Positions 7,984-15,509 are shown, counted from the stretch's first letter. The stretch is 24,976 nucleotides of DNA from a bacterium (GCA_021796015.1 JAJYOT010000026.1:1-24976); one strand, 5' to 3'. The notes: generated from the sequence alone by a model not told the origin. Translations and numbers: made by a program.

Positions 7984-9226
7984 GGTCTCGGAAATTCGCC
8001 GGGATTTTCCCATTCTTTCCCGAAAGGTGCATGGGAAACCCCTCGTTTATTTCGACAACGCGGCCACGACCCAAAAACCGAAATCCTTGATTTCCGCTTT
8101 GAGCGCTTTCTATGAGAATCATAACGGAAATATCCACCGCGGGGCGCATACCCTTTCCGAGGAAGCGACGACCTTGGTCGAAGAGTCGCGTCAAAAAACC
8201 GCGAGTTTTATCAACGCTCCCAAGCCAGAGACGATTATTTTTACCCGCAACGCCACCGAGGCAATTAACCTGGTCGCCCATTCCTGGGGCCGGAAATTTC
8301 TTAAGGCAGGGGATGAAATTATTCTGACCGAGCTTGAGCATCATTCTAATTTGGTTCCCTGGCAGATGTTGGCCGCGGAAAAATCAGTTAAGCTTCGTTT
8401 TATTCCCATTGATAAAAATGGGAATTTAGATTTATCCGCTGCCGAAAAACTTTTTTCAGGTAAAACCAAGCTTGTTGCTTTTACCGCGGCTTCAAACGTT
8501 CTAGGGACGCTTCCCCCGGTCAAGGAGATAATCTCCCTCGCAAAACAGGCAGGCGCAAAGACTCTTGTAGACGCTTCTCAGTGGACTCCGCATTTTAAAA
8601 CTGATATCAAGGCCTGGGACCCGGACTTTTTAGTTTTTTCCGCTCATAAGATGTTGGGGCCGACGGGTCTTGGAGTTCTCTACGGCCGGGAAAGTTTGCT
8701 TGAAGCGATGGATCCTTTTTTGGGCGGCGGCGACATGATTGAGAGAGTAGAACTTGAAAGTTTCACGCCGAATGTTCTGCCCGCGAAGTTTGAAGCGGGA
8801 ACTCCGGCGATTGCCGAGACCGCCGTTTTCCCGGAGGCTTTAAAGTATCTCTCTCAAATCGGCTTTGCCGCCATTGAGGAACAGGAGCAGAGACTTTTAA
8901 AAAGGGCTCTTGAGATTTTAAAAAATGAGCCGGAAGTTGAGCTTTACGGTTCTCCGTTTCCGGAAAATCGCGGCGGAGTTATTTCTTTTAATCTCAAAGG
9001 CCTTCACTCGCATGATGTGGGCACTTCTTTAGATTTGGAGGGAGTGGCGGTTCGGACCGGACATCATTGTTGTCAACCCCTCATGCGCCGCTTGGGCATC
9101 GGCGGAACCGCGCGCGCCAGTTTTTATTTTTACAACACGCTTGAGGAAGTCGAAATTTTTGGCCGAGCGCTTCGAAAGACCATTGAGTTTTTTAAGCCTA
9201 AATTAAAAACGGCGGGGGCCAAGTAA
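7973..9226 (+). CDS. sufS: Cysteine desulfurase SufS
   Basis: This is a class V PLP enzyme of 417 residues that takes sulfur from L-cysteine as a persulfide and gives alanine. The PLP lysine is K226 in FSAHKML, the FDNAATTQKP entry motif is at 27-36, and the catalytic cysteine is C366 within RTGHHCCQP, which is the SufS (group II) form. A second cysteine follows directly (C367), where E. coli has alanine. A longer reading frame opens at 7841 inside sufD, but conservation starts only at the ATG at 7973, which has GGAGAGG upstream. It passes sulfur to SufU, encoded next. No SufE gene is present, as expected of SufS-SufU systems. Confidence 0.96.
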   Translation: MGFEVSEIRRDFPILSRKVHGKPLVYFDNAATTQKPKSLISALSAFYENHNGNIHRGAHTLSEEATTLVEESRQKTASFINAPKPETIIFTRNATEAINLVAHSWGRKFLKAGDEIILTELEHHSNLVPWQMLAAEKSVKLRFIPIDKNGNLDLSAAEKLFSGKTKLVAFTAASNVLGTLPPVKEIISLAKQAGAKTLVDASQWTPHFKTDIKAWDPDFLVFSAHKMLGPTGLGVLYGRESLLEAMDPFLGGGDMIERVELESFTPNVLPAKFEAGTPAIAETAVFPEALKYLSQIGFAAIEEQEQRLLKRALEILKNEPEVELYGSPFPENRGGVISFNLKGLHSHDVGTSLDLEGVAVRTGHHCCQPLMRRLGIGGTARASFYFYNTLEEVEIFGRALRKTIEFFKPKLKTAGAK

Positions 9227-9681
9227 TGGAAGGCGATCAAGAACTTAAAGAACTCTATCAGGACGTTCTCTTGGATTATTCCCAAAGCGGAGCGCATAAG
9301 GGAACTATTCAAGGCGCTGATTTTCATTCTCACGGAATTAACCCTGTTTGCGGAGATGAGATCGAAATTACGATGAAAACCGGAAATGCCGGCGATCTCA
9401 TTGAAAAAATCCGCTATAGCGGGCATGGTTGCGTCATTAGCCAGGCTTCTTCCGCGATGATGGCGGAATGCTTAGAGGGAAAAACTCCCAAGCAAGCTCG
9501 CGAGTTGGTTGCGGCTTTCAAGGACATGATGCTTTCCAAAACCCCGCTTGAAGCTTTGCCGCCGGAGCTTGCGGCCATGAAATCTCTTGAGGGGGTTCGC
9601 AAATTTCCTTTGCGCGTTAAATGCGCGACCTTGGCTTGGAATACCATTCAAAAAAGTTTCCCGGAGGAGAAAACAGCGTGA
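9226..9681 (+). CDS. sufU: Zinc-dependent sulfurtransferase SufU
   Basis: The 151-residue protein carries the SufU set C42, D44, C69 and C133, which bind zinc and swap ligands with SufS to receive the persulfide. The insertion between the second and third cysteine (around residues 100-127, with a LEGVRKFPLR end) separates SufU from IscU. It acts as sulfur acceptor from SufS and donor to SufB. The ATG overlaps the sufS stop by one base (TAATG). Function as a relay rather than a scaffold is inferred from the family. Confidence 0.93.
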   Translation: MEGDQELKELYQDVLLDYSQSGAHKGTIQGADFHSHGINPVCGDEIEITMKTGNAGDLIEKIRYSGHGCVISQASSAMMAECLEGKTPKQARELVAAFKDMMLSKTPLEALPPELAAMKSLEGVRKFPLRVKCATLAWNTIQKSFPEEKTA

Positions 9682-10007
9682 GTGAGTTAACCAAAGAAAT
9701 TACTTTTAAAGAAATCGGAGACGCCTTGCGCCCGGTTTTTGATCCTGAAATTCACATGAGCATCGTGGACTTGGGGCTTATCTACGGCGCGGAAATTCGC
9801 AAAGGCGAGACTCCGATGGTGAAAGTGTATATGAGCTTGACTTCTCCCGCTTGTCCTTACGGGCCGATGCTTCTTTCCTCGGCGCATAGTTCTCTGGCTA
9901 AAATCGTAGGGATGGAACAAGTGGATATTGATTTGGTTTTTGATCCGCCTTGGGATCCTAAGACCATGGCCAGCGAGGAAGCAAAAGAACAATTGGGGTT
10001 ATTCTAA
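9678..10007 (+). CDS. sufT: SufT-like MIP18/DUF59 protein, Fe-S maturation factor
   Basis: I chose GTG at 9678 (109 residues). GGAGGAG lies 8 bases upstream and the GTGA overlaps the sufU stop. The longer frame from 9621 would run inside sufU. The protein shows the DUF59 pattern: FDPEIHMSIVDLGLIYG near residues 21-37, a conserved cysteine C59 in SPACPYGPML, and a C-terminal DPPWDP segment before a final LG. SufT/PaaD-type proteins help to deliver or mature Fe-S clusters. The position within the suf operon supports that assignment. Confidence 0.9.
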   Translation: MSELTKEITFKEIGDALRPVFDPEIHMSIVDLGLIYGAEIRKGETPMVKVYMSLTSPACPYGPMLLSSAHSSLAKIVGMEQVDIDLVFDPPWDPKTMASEEAKEQLGLF

Positions 10008-10019
10008 AGAGGTGGTAAG

Positions 10020-10481
10020 ATGAAAATTACAAGTTCCATTGAATACGCAACGCGTCTGGTCGTCGCTCTGGGAAAATTCCATAGCGCAGAAGCGGTCTCA
10101 TCAAAAAAACTAGCCGAGATTGAAAATATTCCGGCGGATTTTGTCGATCAAATCCTCATGCACTTGCGCCGGGCGGGACTCGTGAAAAGCCAACGGGGCG
10201 CGGGTGGGGGATATGTTCTCGCTCTTTCGCCGTCTAAAATTAAACTGGGCGATATTTTGCGCGGAATGAACGGGCGGATTTTCGATGACGTCTGTGAAAA
10301 ATATCAATCCGGAAAAAGAGAATGCGGGCGTCACGGCTCTTGCGCTATTTCTCCAGTTTGGAAAAAACTCGGGGTCTTGATTGAGGATTATCTTGATTCC
10401 GTGACTGTTGAGGATTTGATGGGAGAAAAAACCTCTTGCGCTCAAGTTCTTTCGTCGCCAACGGCGGAGGCGGTTCAATGA
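10020..10481 (+). CDS. Rrf2-family Fe-S sensing repressor (IscR/SufR-like)
   Basis: The 153-residue protein has an N-terminal winged helix (LAEIENIPADFVDQILMHL recognition region, then QRGAGGGY wing) and three cysteines C92, C102 and C108 in the region that binds the cluster in IscR. The spacing is CX9CX5C, compared with CX5CX5C in E. coli IscR. It is likely to sense cluster status and control the operon. The IscR-like operator at 4389-4413 in the sufB promoter is the natural target. GAGGTGG precedes the ATG, and its stop overlaps the nifU-like ATG (ATGA). Whether apo or holo protein represses cannot be told from sequence. Confidence 0.92.
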   Translation: MKITSSIEYATRLVVALGKFHSAEAVSSKKLAEIENIPADFVDQILMHLRRAGLVKSQRGAGGGYVLALSPSKIKLGDILRGMNGRIFDDVCEKYQSGKRECGRHGSCAISPVWKKLGVLIEDYLDSVTVEDLMGEKTSCAQVLSSPTAEAVQ

Positions 10482-10726
10482 ATGGGGAGGCCTTAAACGC
10501 TCGCGTTTTGCGGGGGATAGATAAAATACGCCCTTATATTGAGATGGACGGCGGCAAGGTGACGCTGTCCGGGATTGATGAAAAGCGGGGTGTGGTCAGC
10601 GTTTTATTGAAGGGGGCTTGCCATGGGTGTCCCAGCGCGCAGGCGACTTTAAAAGGCGGAATTGAGAAAGCAGTCAAAGCCGAGGCGCCGGAAATTAAAG
10701 AAGTCGTGCTGGCGAATTCATTCTGA
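10478..10726 (+). CDS. NifU C-terminal domain protein (Nfu-like Fe-S carrier)
   Basis: The 82-residue protein, starting at the ATGA overlap at 10478, is a stand-alone NifU C-terminal domain. It has the CxxC motif in GACHGCPSAQATL, which binds a cluster at a dimer interface and passes it to target enzymes. An upstream in-frame start at 10436 would lie within the regulator gene and adds only unconserved residues. GGAGG sits upstream. It closes the Fe-S assembly part of the operon. Downstream NadA is a [4Fe-4S] enzyme and a plausible client. Confidence 0.93.
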   Translation: MNGEALNARVLRGIDKIRPYIEMDGGKVTLSGIDEKRGVVSVLLKGACHGCPSAQATLKGGIEKAVKAEAPEIKEVVLANSF

Positions 10727-11550
10727 AGAAAATAGATTTCCATACTCACTCTTATTATTCCGATGGAACTTCAAGCCCGGAAAATTTGGCTCTGCGCGCT
10801 GAAAAAGCCAGTCTTGAGCTTTTGATTTTAACCGATCACGACACCGTGGCGGGTTTTCCGGAACTCTTGGATGCGGCCAAAGCCCGCAAGATTTCAGTTT
10901 CTTGTGGAATTGAGATTAATACCGCCGATTCCGGCGTCCATGTTTTAGGCTACGGGTTTGAATGGGAATCGCCGTCTTTGACGAAAATTTTGTCTGATTT
11001 TCGCTCGCGAAGATTGATGCGGGTTGAGAAGATGGTTGAGAAGATGAAATCTCTGGGCTTTCCGATTTCTTTAGACGATGTTGGAAACGTCTCCAAGGAA
11101 AGTTTAGGGCGCCCGCATATCGCCGACGCCTTGATTAAAAAAGGTATTGTCAAAAGCCGACAAGAAGCCTTTGACCGGTTTTTAAGCGGAGGAAAGCCCG
11201 GCTATGTCGAGTCTTTAGGCCCGTCCCCGAAAGAGGCCATTGAGATTATTCGTCTCTTTGGAGGTTTTGCTTCTTTGGCGCATCCCCATCTCATTAGAAA
11301 ATCTGAAAAAATTTCAGAGTGGATGGAAGGCGGACTTGAGGGCCTTGAGGGCTATTACGCGGATCTAAGTCATCCCCAGAAATGGCGGGATTTGGCGTAT
11401 TCAAAGAATCTGATACTCACTGGCGGGAGCGATTTTCACGGTCCGGGAAGCGGGCGAGATAAAATTTTCGGAGTTCAAATTCCAGATGAAATTTATCAGA
11501 AGTTCTTAGATAGGTTGTCGAGGTGCTCAAATGGAATTTATCGCTCATAG
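10723..11550 (+). CDS. PHP-domain phosphoesterase (COG0613, TrpH/RNase AM-like)
   Basis: The PHP signature begins only four codons after the nifU-like stop: DFHTHSYYSDGT near residues 5-16, then LTDHD at 36-40, GIEI around E64, H73, RPHIA, SLAHPHL and a final GSDFHG. All metal-binding histidines and aspartates of the family are present. The family cuts 3',5'-nucleoside bisphosphates or trims RNA 5' ends. No ATG, GTG or TTG lies between the upstream in-frame stop (10696) and the motif. Translation must therefore start at CTG 10723, which overlaps the preceding TGA as CTGA, or at ATT 10720. Choosing the first TTG (10786) would delete the first metal-binding motif. The end overlaps the next gene by 20 bases. 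Confidence 0.8.
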   Translation: MKKIDFHTHSYYSDGTSSPENLALRAEKASLELLILTDHDTVAGFPELLDAAKARKISVSCGIEINTADSGVHVLGYGFEWESPSLTKILSDFRSRRLMRVEKMVEKMKSLGFPISLDDVGNVSKESLGRPHIADALIKKGIVKSRQEAFDRFLSGGKPGYVESLGPSPKEAIEIIRLFGGFASLAHPHLIRKSEKISEWMEGGLEGLEGYYADLSHPQKWRDLAYSKNLILTGGSDFHGPGSGRDKIFGVQIPDEIYQKFLDRLSRCSNGIYRS

Positions 11551-12256
11551 AGGGGCCAGCGCCCACGCGCCGGAAAACACTCTAATCTCTTTTAAAAAGG
11601 CCCTTGATCTGAAAGCTAAAGCCCTCGAGCTTGATATCGCCGAAAGCCGGGATGGGCGCCTAGTCGTCGTTCACGACGATAATCTCAAAAGAGTGGCCGG
11701 AATGCCCGGCCGAGTTGAGGCCTATACCGCCTCTCAAATGAAAAAAATGGACGCGGGGTCTTGGTTTTCAAAAGAGTATGCCGGGGAAGGTATTCCAACT
11801 TTGGATGAAGTCTTGAAATTAGTCGGAAAGAAAGCGCAAATTAACATTGAGATGAAGGGGGGATGCCGAATTTATCCTAAAATAGAAGAGAAGCTGAGTC
11901 GCCTGCTCAAAAAGCAGGCCCAAAGGTCTCAGTTTCTCATTTCCAGTTTCGATCATGAGGCTTTGTTTCATTTCCGAGCTTTAGACGAAAAAGCGCGTAT
12001 CGGTTATCTTTTGGGGAGAACCTCAATTGCGCGAGCGTTTAAGGAAATGGCGGAGTTAAAAGCGGAGAGCCTGAATTTGAGCGGGCGGCAAGTTAATGCC
12101 CGAATTATCTCGGCGGCCCATGCGAAGGGGTTTAAGGTTTTAGTGTATACGGTTAATAAAATTCAGGAAGCCAGGCGGCTTGAGAAAATAGGAGTGGACG
12201 GAATTTTTACCAATTTTCCGGAAATGAAAAATGGGTTCTATGCCTTTTCCTCATAA
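11531..12256 (+). CDS. Glycerophosphodiester phosphodiesterase (UgpQ-like)
   Basis: The 241-residue protein is a GDPD TIM barrel. It starts with IAHRGA (H6, R7), has ENT at 15-17, the ELD acid pair E33/D35, and the catalytic H48 in VVHDD. Later strands include INIEMKGG and the terminal VDGIFTNFP segment. It hydrolyses glycerophosphodiesters from phospholipid breakdown into sn-glycerol 3-phosphate and an alcohol. No signal peptide is seen, so it is cytoplasmic. It overlaps the PHP gene by 20 bases, so it is part of the same transcript. Its link with Fe-S assembly is not obvious and may just be operon packing. Confidence 0.92.
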   Translation: MEFIAHRGASAHAPENTLISFKKALDLKAKALELDIAESRDGRLVVVHDDNLKRVAGMPGRVEAYTASQMKKMDAGSWFSKEYAGEGIPTLDEVLKLVGKKAQINIEMKGGCRIYPKIEEKLSRLLKKQAQRSQFLISSFDHEALFHFRALDEKARIGYLLGRTSIARAFKEMAELKAESLNLSGRQVNARIISAAHAKGFKVLVYTVNKIQEARRLEKIGVDGIFTNFPEMKNGFYAFSS

Positions 12257-12263
12257 TCTTAGA

Positions 12264-12280
12264 GACGGCATTGTCCCGAC
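12264..12280 (-). repeat. Copy A of a dispersed 17-bp repeat
   Basis: These 17 bases in the short gap before nadA are the exact reverse complement of 14129-14145. Flanking bases are also partly shared (CTAA and a following TT with mismatches). A 17-base match in 25 kb is unlikely by chance. Confidence 0.5.
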
Positions 12281-12283
12281 ATT

Positions 12284-13360
12284 ATGGATATGAAGGAAGA
12301 GACTAAAACTTTTTTAAAATTGCCAGAACCGACGGAGAAAGAGCTTGCGTTTGAAGTCGATCGCCTGTTTGGAAAAGGGCTCGGCGATTTGGGCTATTCC
12401 GAGGAAGATTTGCGGCGTTGCGCTGTTTTGACCTGGAAAATCAATATCCTTAAAAAGGAAAAGCGCGCCGTGATTCCGGCTCATGTCTATCAGCGGGCTG
12501 AAATTCTTCACGGGGTGGCCGACTTTATTGGAGATTCTTATAAACTGGCCCGCCTCTGTCAAAAAAGCGCGGCTGAGCGCATTGTTTTCTGCGGCGTGCG
12601 TTTTATGGCCGAGACCGCCAAAATTTTAAACCCGGAAAAAGAGGTGTTGTTGCCGGCTCCCCAGGCGGGTTGCTCTTTGTCTGAAAGTATTAGCGGAGAA
12701 GACGTTCGCAAACTGCGCGCGGAACACCCCGGAGCCCCCGTTGCGACTTACATCAACACTTCGGCCGAGGTCAAGGCCGAATCGGACGTGATTGTGACCA
12801 GCGCCAATGCGCCAAAAATTCTCTCTAAATTATTTGAGGCGCATAAAAAAATCATTTTTTTGCCGGATGAGCTGATGGGAAAAAATTTAGCGAAAGCCCT
12901 GAATAAAAAAATTGGCGTAGATCTCATTCTTTGGAAAGGCCGTTGTATTGTGCATGAAAATTTTGACGATGCTTCTATCGACTATTACCGGAAGATTTAT
13001 CCCGGGGTCAAGATTCTTGCTCATTCAGAATGCAGCCCGGGACTGGTTTCTCTGGTTGATTTGGTTGGCGGAACTGGAGACATGATGCGCTATGTCGAGA
13101 AAACCAAGGCTCCGTATTACATGCTCATTACCGAATGCGGACTTGGAGATTTGGCAAGAACGGAATTTCCAGATAAAGTTTTTGTCCCCATGTGTCGCCT
13201 TTGCCCGCACATGCGGGCGACGGATTTAAAGTCAATTCTGCGGGCTCTTGAAAACCCACAACCCGCAAGCTTTGTTGAAGTGCCCAAGGAAATCACCGAA
13301 AGGGCCAAAAAGCCGATTGAAAAAATGTTTGAGATGTCGGAGGACGCCGTTAAACTCTAA
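12284..13360 (+). CDS. nadA: Quinolinate synthase NadA
   Basis: NadA condenses iminoaspartate with dihydroxyacetone phosphate to quinolinate in de novo NAD synthesis and depends on a [4Fe-4S] cluster. Three cluster cysteines are visible: C130 in PQAGCSL, C221 in WKGRCIVHE and most likely C307 in CRLCPHM (C304 lies close by). HVYQ near residue 67, the N-T-S motif at 158-160 and TECGLGDL are also family features. Its length of 358 residues fits. It starts 27 bases after the GDPD gene without a good Shine-Dalgarno site, so a second ATG at 12290 is possible. No nadB or nadC is in the window. Placement after the suf genes agrees with its cofactor need. Confidence 0.94.
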   Translation: MDMKEETKTFLKLPEPTEKELAFEVDRLFGKGLGDLGYSEEDLRRCAVLTWKINILKKEKRAVIPAHVYQRAEILHGVADFIGDSYKLARLCQKSAAERIVFCGVRFMAETAKILNPEKEVLLPAPQAGCSLSESISGEDVRKLRAEHPGAPVATYINTSAEVKAESDVIVTSANAPKILSKLFEAHKKIIFLPDELMGKNLAKALNKKIGVDLILWKGRCIVHENFDDASIDYYRKIYPGVKILAHSECSPGLVSLVDLVGGTGDMMRYVEKTKAPYYMLITECGLGDLARTEFPDKVFVPMCRLCPHMRATDLKSILRALENPQPASFVEVPKEITERAKKPIEKMFEMSEDAVKL

Positions 13361-14625
13361 TGGAAGCTGGTTGGGGGGGCGCGGCGGGAACTTCAAAACC
13401 GGTTTTAGGCTTTGACCCTGATATTTTTCCGCGGGTTTTGAAAGAGCTGAAATCTCATTTGGCTGACCAAGAAGGTTTTGATCTAAACTCTCTTTATTTT
13501 CTTCTTTATGCTTTCGCTGAAAACAAAGACCCGGGTCTTGCGGAGTTCTTAGAACAGAAATTCTCCGCGTTTTCTGATTCCATAGAAGGCGAAGATAACC
13601 TCTTTCAAGCGGCCGAGACGGCCCGGCTTTTTTGGGACGCCTTTTCGGTTTTGCGAACGGAACAATTTCTTGAGTCGGGACAAAAGCTTGTTGAGTTCTT
13701 GAGTGGTTTTTATGATGACAAGTTAGGGGCCTTGGTCGATCCTAAAAGAGGCGCGGCGTTCGCCTCGCAAAATGCCGCGGCAGTTCGGTCTTTTTTAGCG
13801 GCTTATCCCTATCTTCAAAACCAAAAGCTAAAGGACAAGGTCAAGAACGCGCTTGAGTTTATTCAAGGAAAACTCTATGATCCGCTCTTGGGTTTAATTC
13901 GCCGTTTCCCTTCCGTCTCGAAAGATTTGGAATACGGATACTTGGATGATTGCGCGGCTTCCATTCTCGCTTTTACCGACGCCTATCTCCAAAGTGGGAA
14001 TAAATCTTATCGGGATTTCGCCGATGTATTGGCTAAGTCCATGCTTCAAGAATTGTGGGACCGGGAGAAAGGCGGTTTTTTGTCCCATGTCAAGGCGGAT
14101 TCTTCGTCCCGTTCCTCAATAATTTTAGGTCGGGACAATGCCGTCCCTAAAAATTATGAAGAAACGGCATCGCAAGAAAAAATTTCCCAAGAGGCGCTCT
14201 TTCATAATGCGCGGGCTTTTGAGGCTTTGTGGAGATTGGGATATATCAAGGGGCAAAACGCCTATTTTAAGTGGATTGATTTGGGGCTTCATCGGTTTTT
14301 GGATGAAAAAATTCTAGGGGCGGAAGCCGCTTTCGCTTCTATTTTAGATATGCGCCTCCAAGGGCGAATCGAGCTTGAGATTGTCGGACGCGTGGAAGAA
14401 GAGTCCTCTCGCAAGATGCTTGAGACGCTGGCCTCTTTCTACGCGCCGCGAAAAATTATTTCCTTTATCAACCCGGATGATCAGGACTATATTCTAGCCC
14501 ACGGCCTTGAGGCCGAATCCTATCCGCGACTTTTCGGTTGCGTGGATCTCAAACGCCGCGCCGATACTCCGAACTCCGACCGCGAGTCGGTGTCCCGTGT
14601 CCTCAACGCCGCTTGGCGCTGCTAA
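13360..14625 (+). CDS. YyaL-type six-hairpin glycosidase-like protein lacking the thioredoxin domain
   Basis: The 421-residue protein resembles the C-terminal (alpha/alpha)6 part of YyaL/Spermatogenesis-associated-20 proteins. Signs are the YLDDCAASILAFTDAYLQ helix, the LWDREKGGFLSH segment, and near the end a Rossmann-like ELEIVG segment followed by a YAPRKIISF segment, matching the tail that family shows. The usual N-terminal thioredoxin-like DUF255 domain, with its CxxC or W-C motif, is absent: the protein opens with a glycine-rich stretch and goes straight into helices. It overlaps the nadA stop by one base. The biochemical function of the family is poorly known. Weak similarity could also indicate an N-acylglucosamine 2-epimerase relative. 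A REP-like hairpin is embedded at 14121-14155. Confidence 0.65.
   Translation: MEAGWGGAAGTSKPVLGFDPDIFPRVLKELKSHLADQEGFDLNSLYFLLYAFAENKDPGLAEFLEQKFSAFSDSIEGEDNLFQAAETARLFWDAFSVLRTEQFLESGQKLVEFLSGFYDDKLGALVDPKRGAAFASQNAAAVRSFLAAYPYLQNQKLKDKVKNALEFIQGKLYDPLLGLIRRFPSVSKDLEYGYLDDCAASILAFTDAYLQSGNKSYRDFADVLAKSMLQELWDREKGGFLSHVKADSSSRSSIILGRDNAVPKNYEETASQEKISQEALFHNARAFEALWRLGYIKGQNAYFKWIDLGLHRFLDEKILGAEAAFASILDMRLQGRIELEIVGRVEEESSRKMLETLASFYAPRKIISFINPDDQDYILAHGLEAESYPRLFGCVDLKRRADTPNSDRESVSRVLNAAWRC
14121..14155 (+). repeat. REP-like palindromic element, copy B, inside a coding region
   Basis: GGGAC and GTCCC enclose a 6-base loop (14132-14147), flanked by AATTTTA and TAAAAATT arms that can also pair. 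The core 14129-14145 is the exact reverse complement of 12264-12280. It is translated in frame as part of the YyaL-like protein (residues around GRDNAVPKN), so it is either an in-frame insertion or the source of the other copy. Confidence 0.45.
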
Positions 14626-14640
14626 AAGGCGAGAAAAAAC

Positions 14641-14718
14641 TGGGGTGGCTGAGGGGACTTGAACCCCCGACCTCCTGGTTCACAGCCAGGCGCTCTAACC
14701 AACTGAGCTACAGCCACC
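14641..14718 (-). tRNA. tRNA-His (anticodon GTG)
   Basis: Read on the minus strand, the 7-bp acceptor stem GTGGCTG (14717-14711) pairs with CAGCCAC (14651-14645). The D-loop has AGTTGGTT, the anticodon arm CCTGG-CTGTGAA-CCAGG gives anticodon GTG, the T arm has GGTTCAAGTCC, and the 3' CCA is encoded at 14643-14641. A G at 14718 (position -1) faces C73 (14644), the identity pair of tRNA-His. It converges with the YyaL-like gene and diverges from the FNR-like gene. Confidence 0.96.
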
Positions 14719-14728
14719 AAGATGGGTT

Positions 14729-14757
14729 ATTATACTATTTCGTCCGAAGAGGGGCAA
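14729..14757 (-). promoter_or_regulatory. Promoter of tRNA-His
   Basis: Minus-strand TTGCCC (14757-14752), a 17-base spacer and a perfect TATAAT (14734-14729). The expected start near 14722 is 4 bases upstream of the G-1 of the tRNA. Confidence 0.65.
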
Positions 14758-14768
14758 AAAATAGTATA
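14731..14768. promoter_or_regulatory. 10-bp inverted repeat between tRNA-His and the FNR-like gene
   Basis: TATACTATTT at 14731-14740 is repeated exactly inverted at 14759-14768 with an 18-base spacer. The left arm holds the tRNA -10. The right arm overlaps TATATT (14765-14770), the likely -10 of the regulator gene, 9 bases before its ATG. The symmetry may reflect mirrored promoters or a binding site for a dimer. Confidence 0.5.
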
Positions 14769-14779
14769 TTCAAGTTAGG

Positions 14780-15490
14780 ATGGCATTTTTAAAGAGCGAA
14801 GCGCCCAATTGCGATTGGTGTCAACACAAGAAAACCTGCTTTTATAATTTCTTGGGGGACGCCGAGGCCAAAAAAGCCTGGCGAGAAATGCGGGTCGCTT
14901 CCCCGTTTAAATCCGGCGAAGTCGTTTTTCACGAAGGAACCCCCGCGCCCGGTCTCTACGTCGTTTGCAAGGGAAGCGCCAAGGTTTATAAATCCACTCG
15001 AAGCGGACAACAGCTTATCGCCCGCATTGAGCTCGCTGGAGATTTGCTGGGGCATATCACTTTGTTGGCCGACGATGGCCCTTATACCGGCACCGCCGAA
15101 GCCTTGGAATTGAGCGTCATTTCCATGATAGACGCGAAAAGCTTCTTTGATTTCTTGGCCAGGTTTCCAGACGGCGCGCGCGCTCTTTTAAGAGAATTAT
15201 CTCGGGATGTTCGGCGCGGAGAAAACAAAGCCCGCGATATCGCCTTTAAATCCGCTAAATCCCGCATTGCCGATACCCTTCTAAGAACCGCGCGGCCGCA
15301 AGGGAAATCCTATCCGCTTCTCATTAACATCAAGAGAAAAGATTTAGCGGAACTCGCGGGGCTGACTCTTGAAACCTCGGTGCGGACCCTCCATGAACTT
15401 GAGCTCAAAGGTCTTATCAAGCGCGCGGAAAAAAATATTAAGATTCTCAAAGAAGACGAACTACGCCGCTTGGCTTCCTCCGCTTCTTAA
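14780..15490 (+). CDS. Crp/FNR-family regulator with an FNR-type cysteine motif
   Basis: The 236-residue protein has an N-terminal C11-X2-C14-X5-C20 motif, the same spacing as C20, C23 and C29 of E. coli FNR. It is followed by a cyclic-nucleotide-binding-like beta barrel (about residues 40-130), a long dimer helix and a winged helix (IKRKDLAELAGLTLETSVRTL). C63 in the barrel is the only other cysteine and could be the fourth cluster ligand, although its position differs from E. coli C122. The protein is therefore a probable oxygen or redox sensor using a [4Fe-4S] cluster. No clear TTGAT-N4-ATCAA box was found in the intergenic regions of the window. The predicted start of transcription lies about 3 bases before the ATG. 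Confidence 0.87.
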   Translation: MAFLKSEAPNCDWCQHKKTCFYNFLGDAEAKKAWREMRVASPFKSGEVVFHEGTPAPGLYVVCKGSAKVYKSTRSGQQLIARIELAGDLLGHITLLADDGPYTGTAEALELSVISMIDAKSFFDFLARFPDGARALLRELSRDVRRGENKARDIAFKSAKSRIADTLLRTARPQGKSYPLLINIKRKDLAELAGLTLETSVRTLHELELKGLIKRAEKNIKILKEDELRRLASSAS

Positions 15491-15509
15491 ATCAATACTT
15501 TCCCGTTAT

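Noticed and set aside
12257..12283. Possible riboswitch or leader before nadA
   Set aside because: The gap is only 27 bases and is occupied by the dispersed repeat; no room for an aptamer.
14641..14718. tRNA-His as an integration site for a mobile element
   Set aside because: No integrase, no repeated 3' tRNA fragment and no change in gene style near it in the window.
14538..14792. Plus-strand reading frame of 84 codons with a GLEPPTSWF-like peptide
   Set aside because: This is the well-known false translation of the antisense of a tRNA gene. It covers tRNA-His and the end of the YyaL-like gene.
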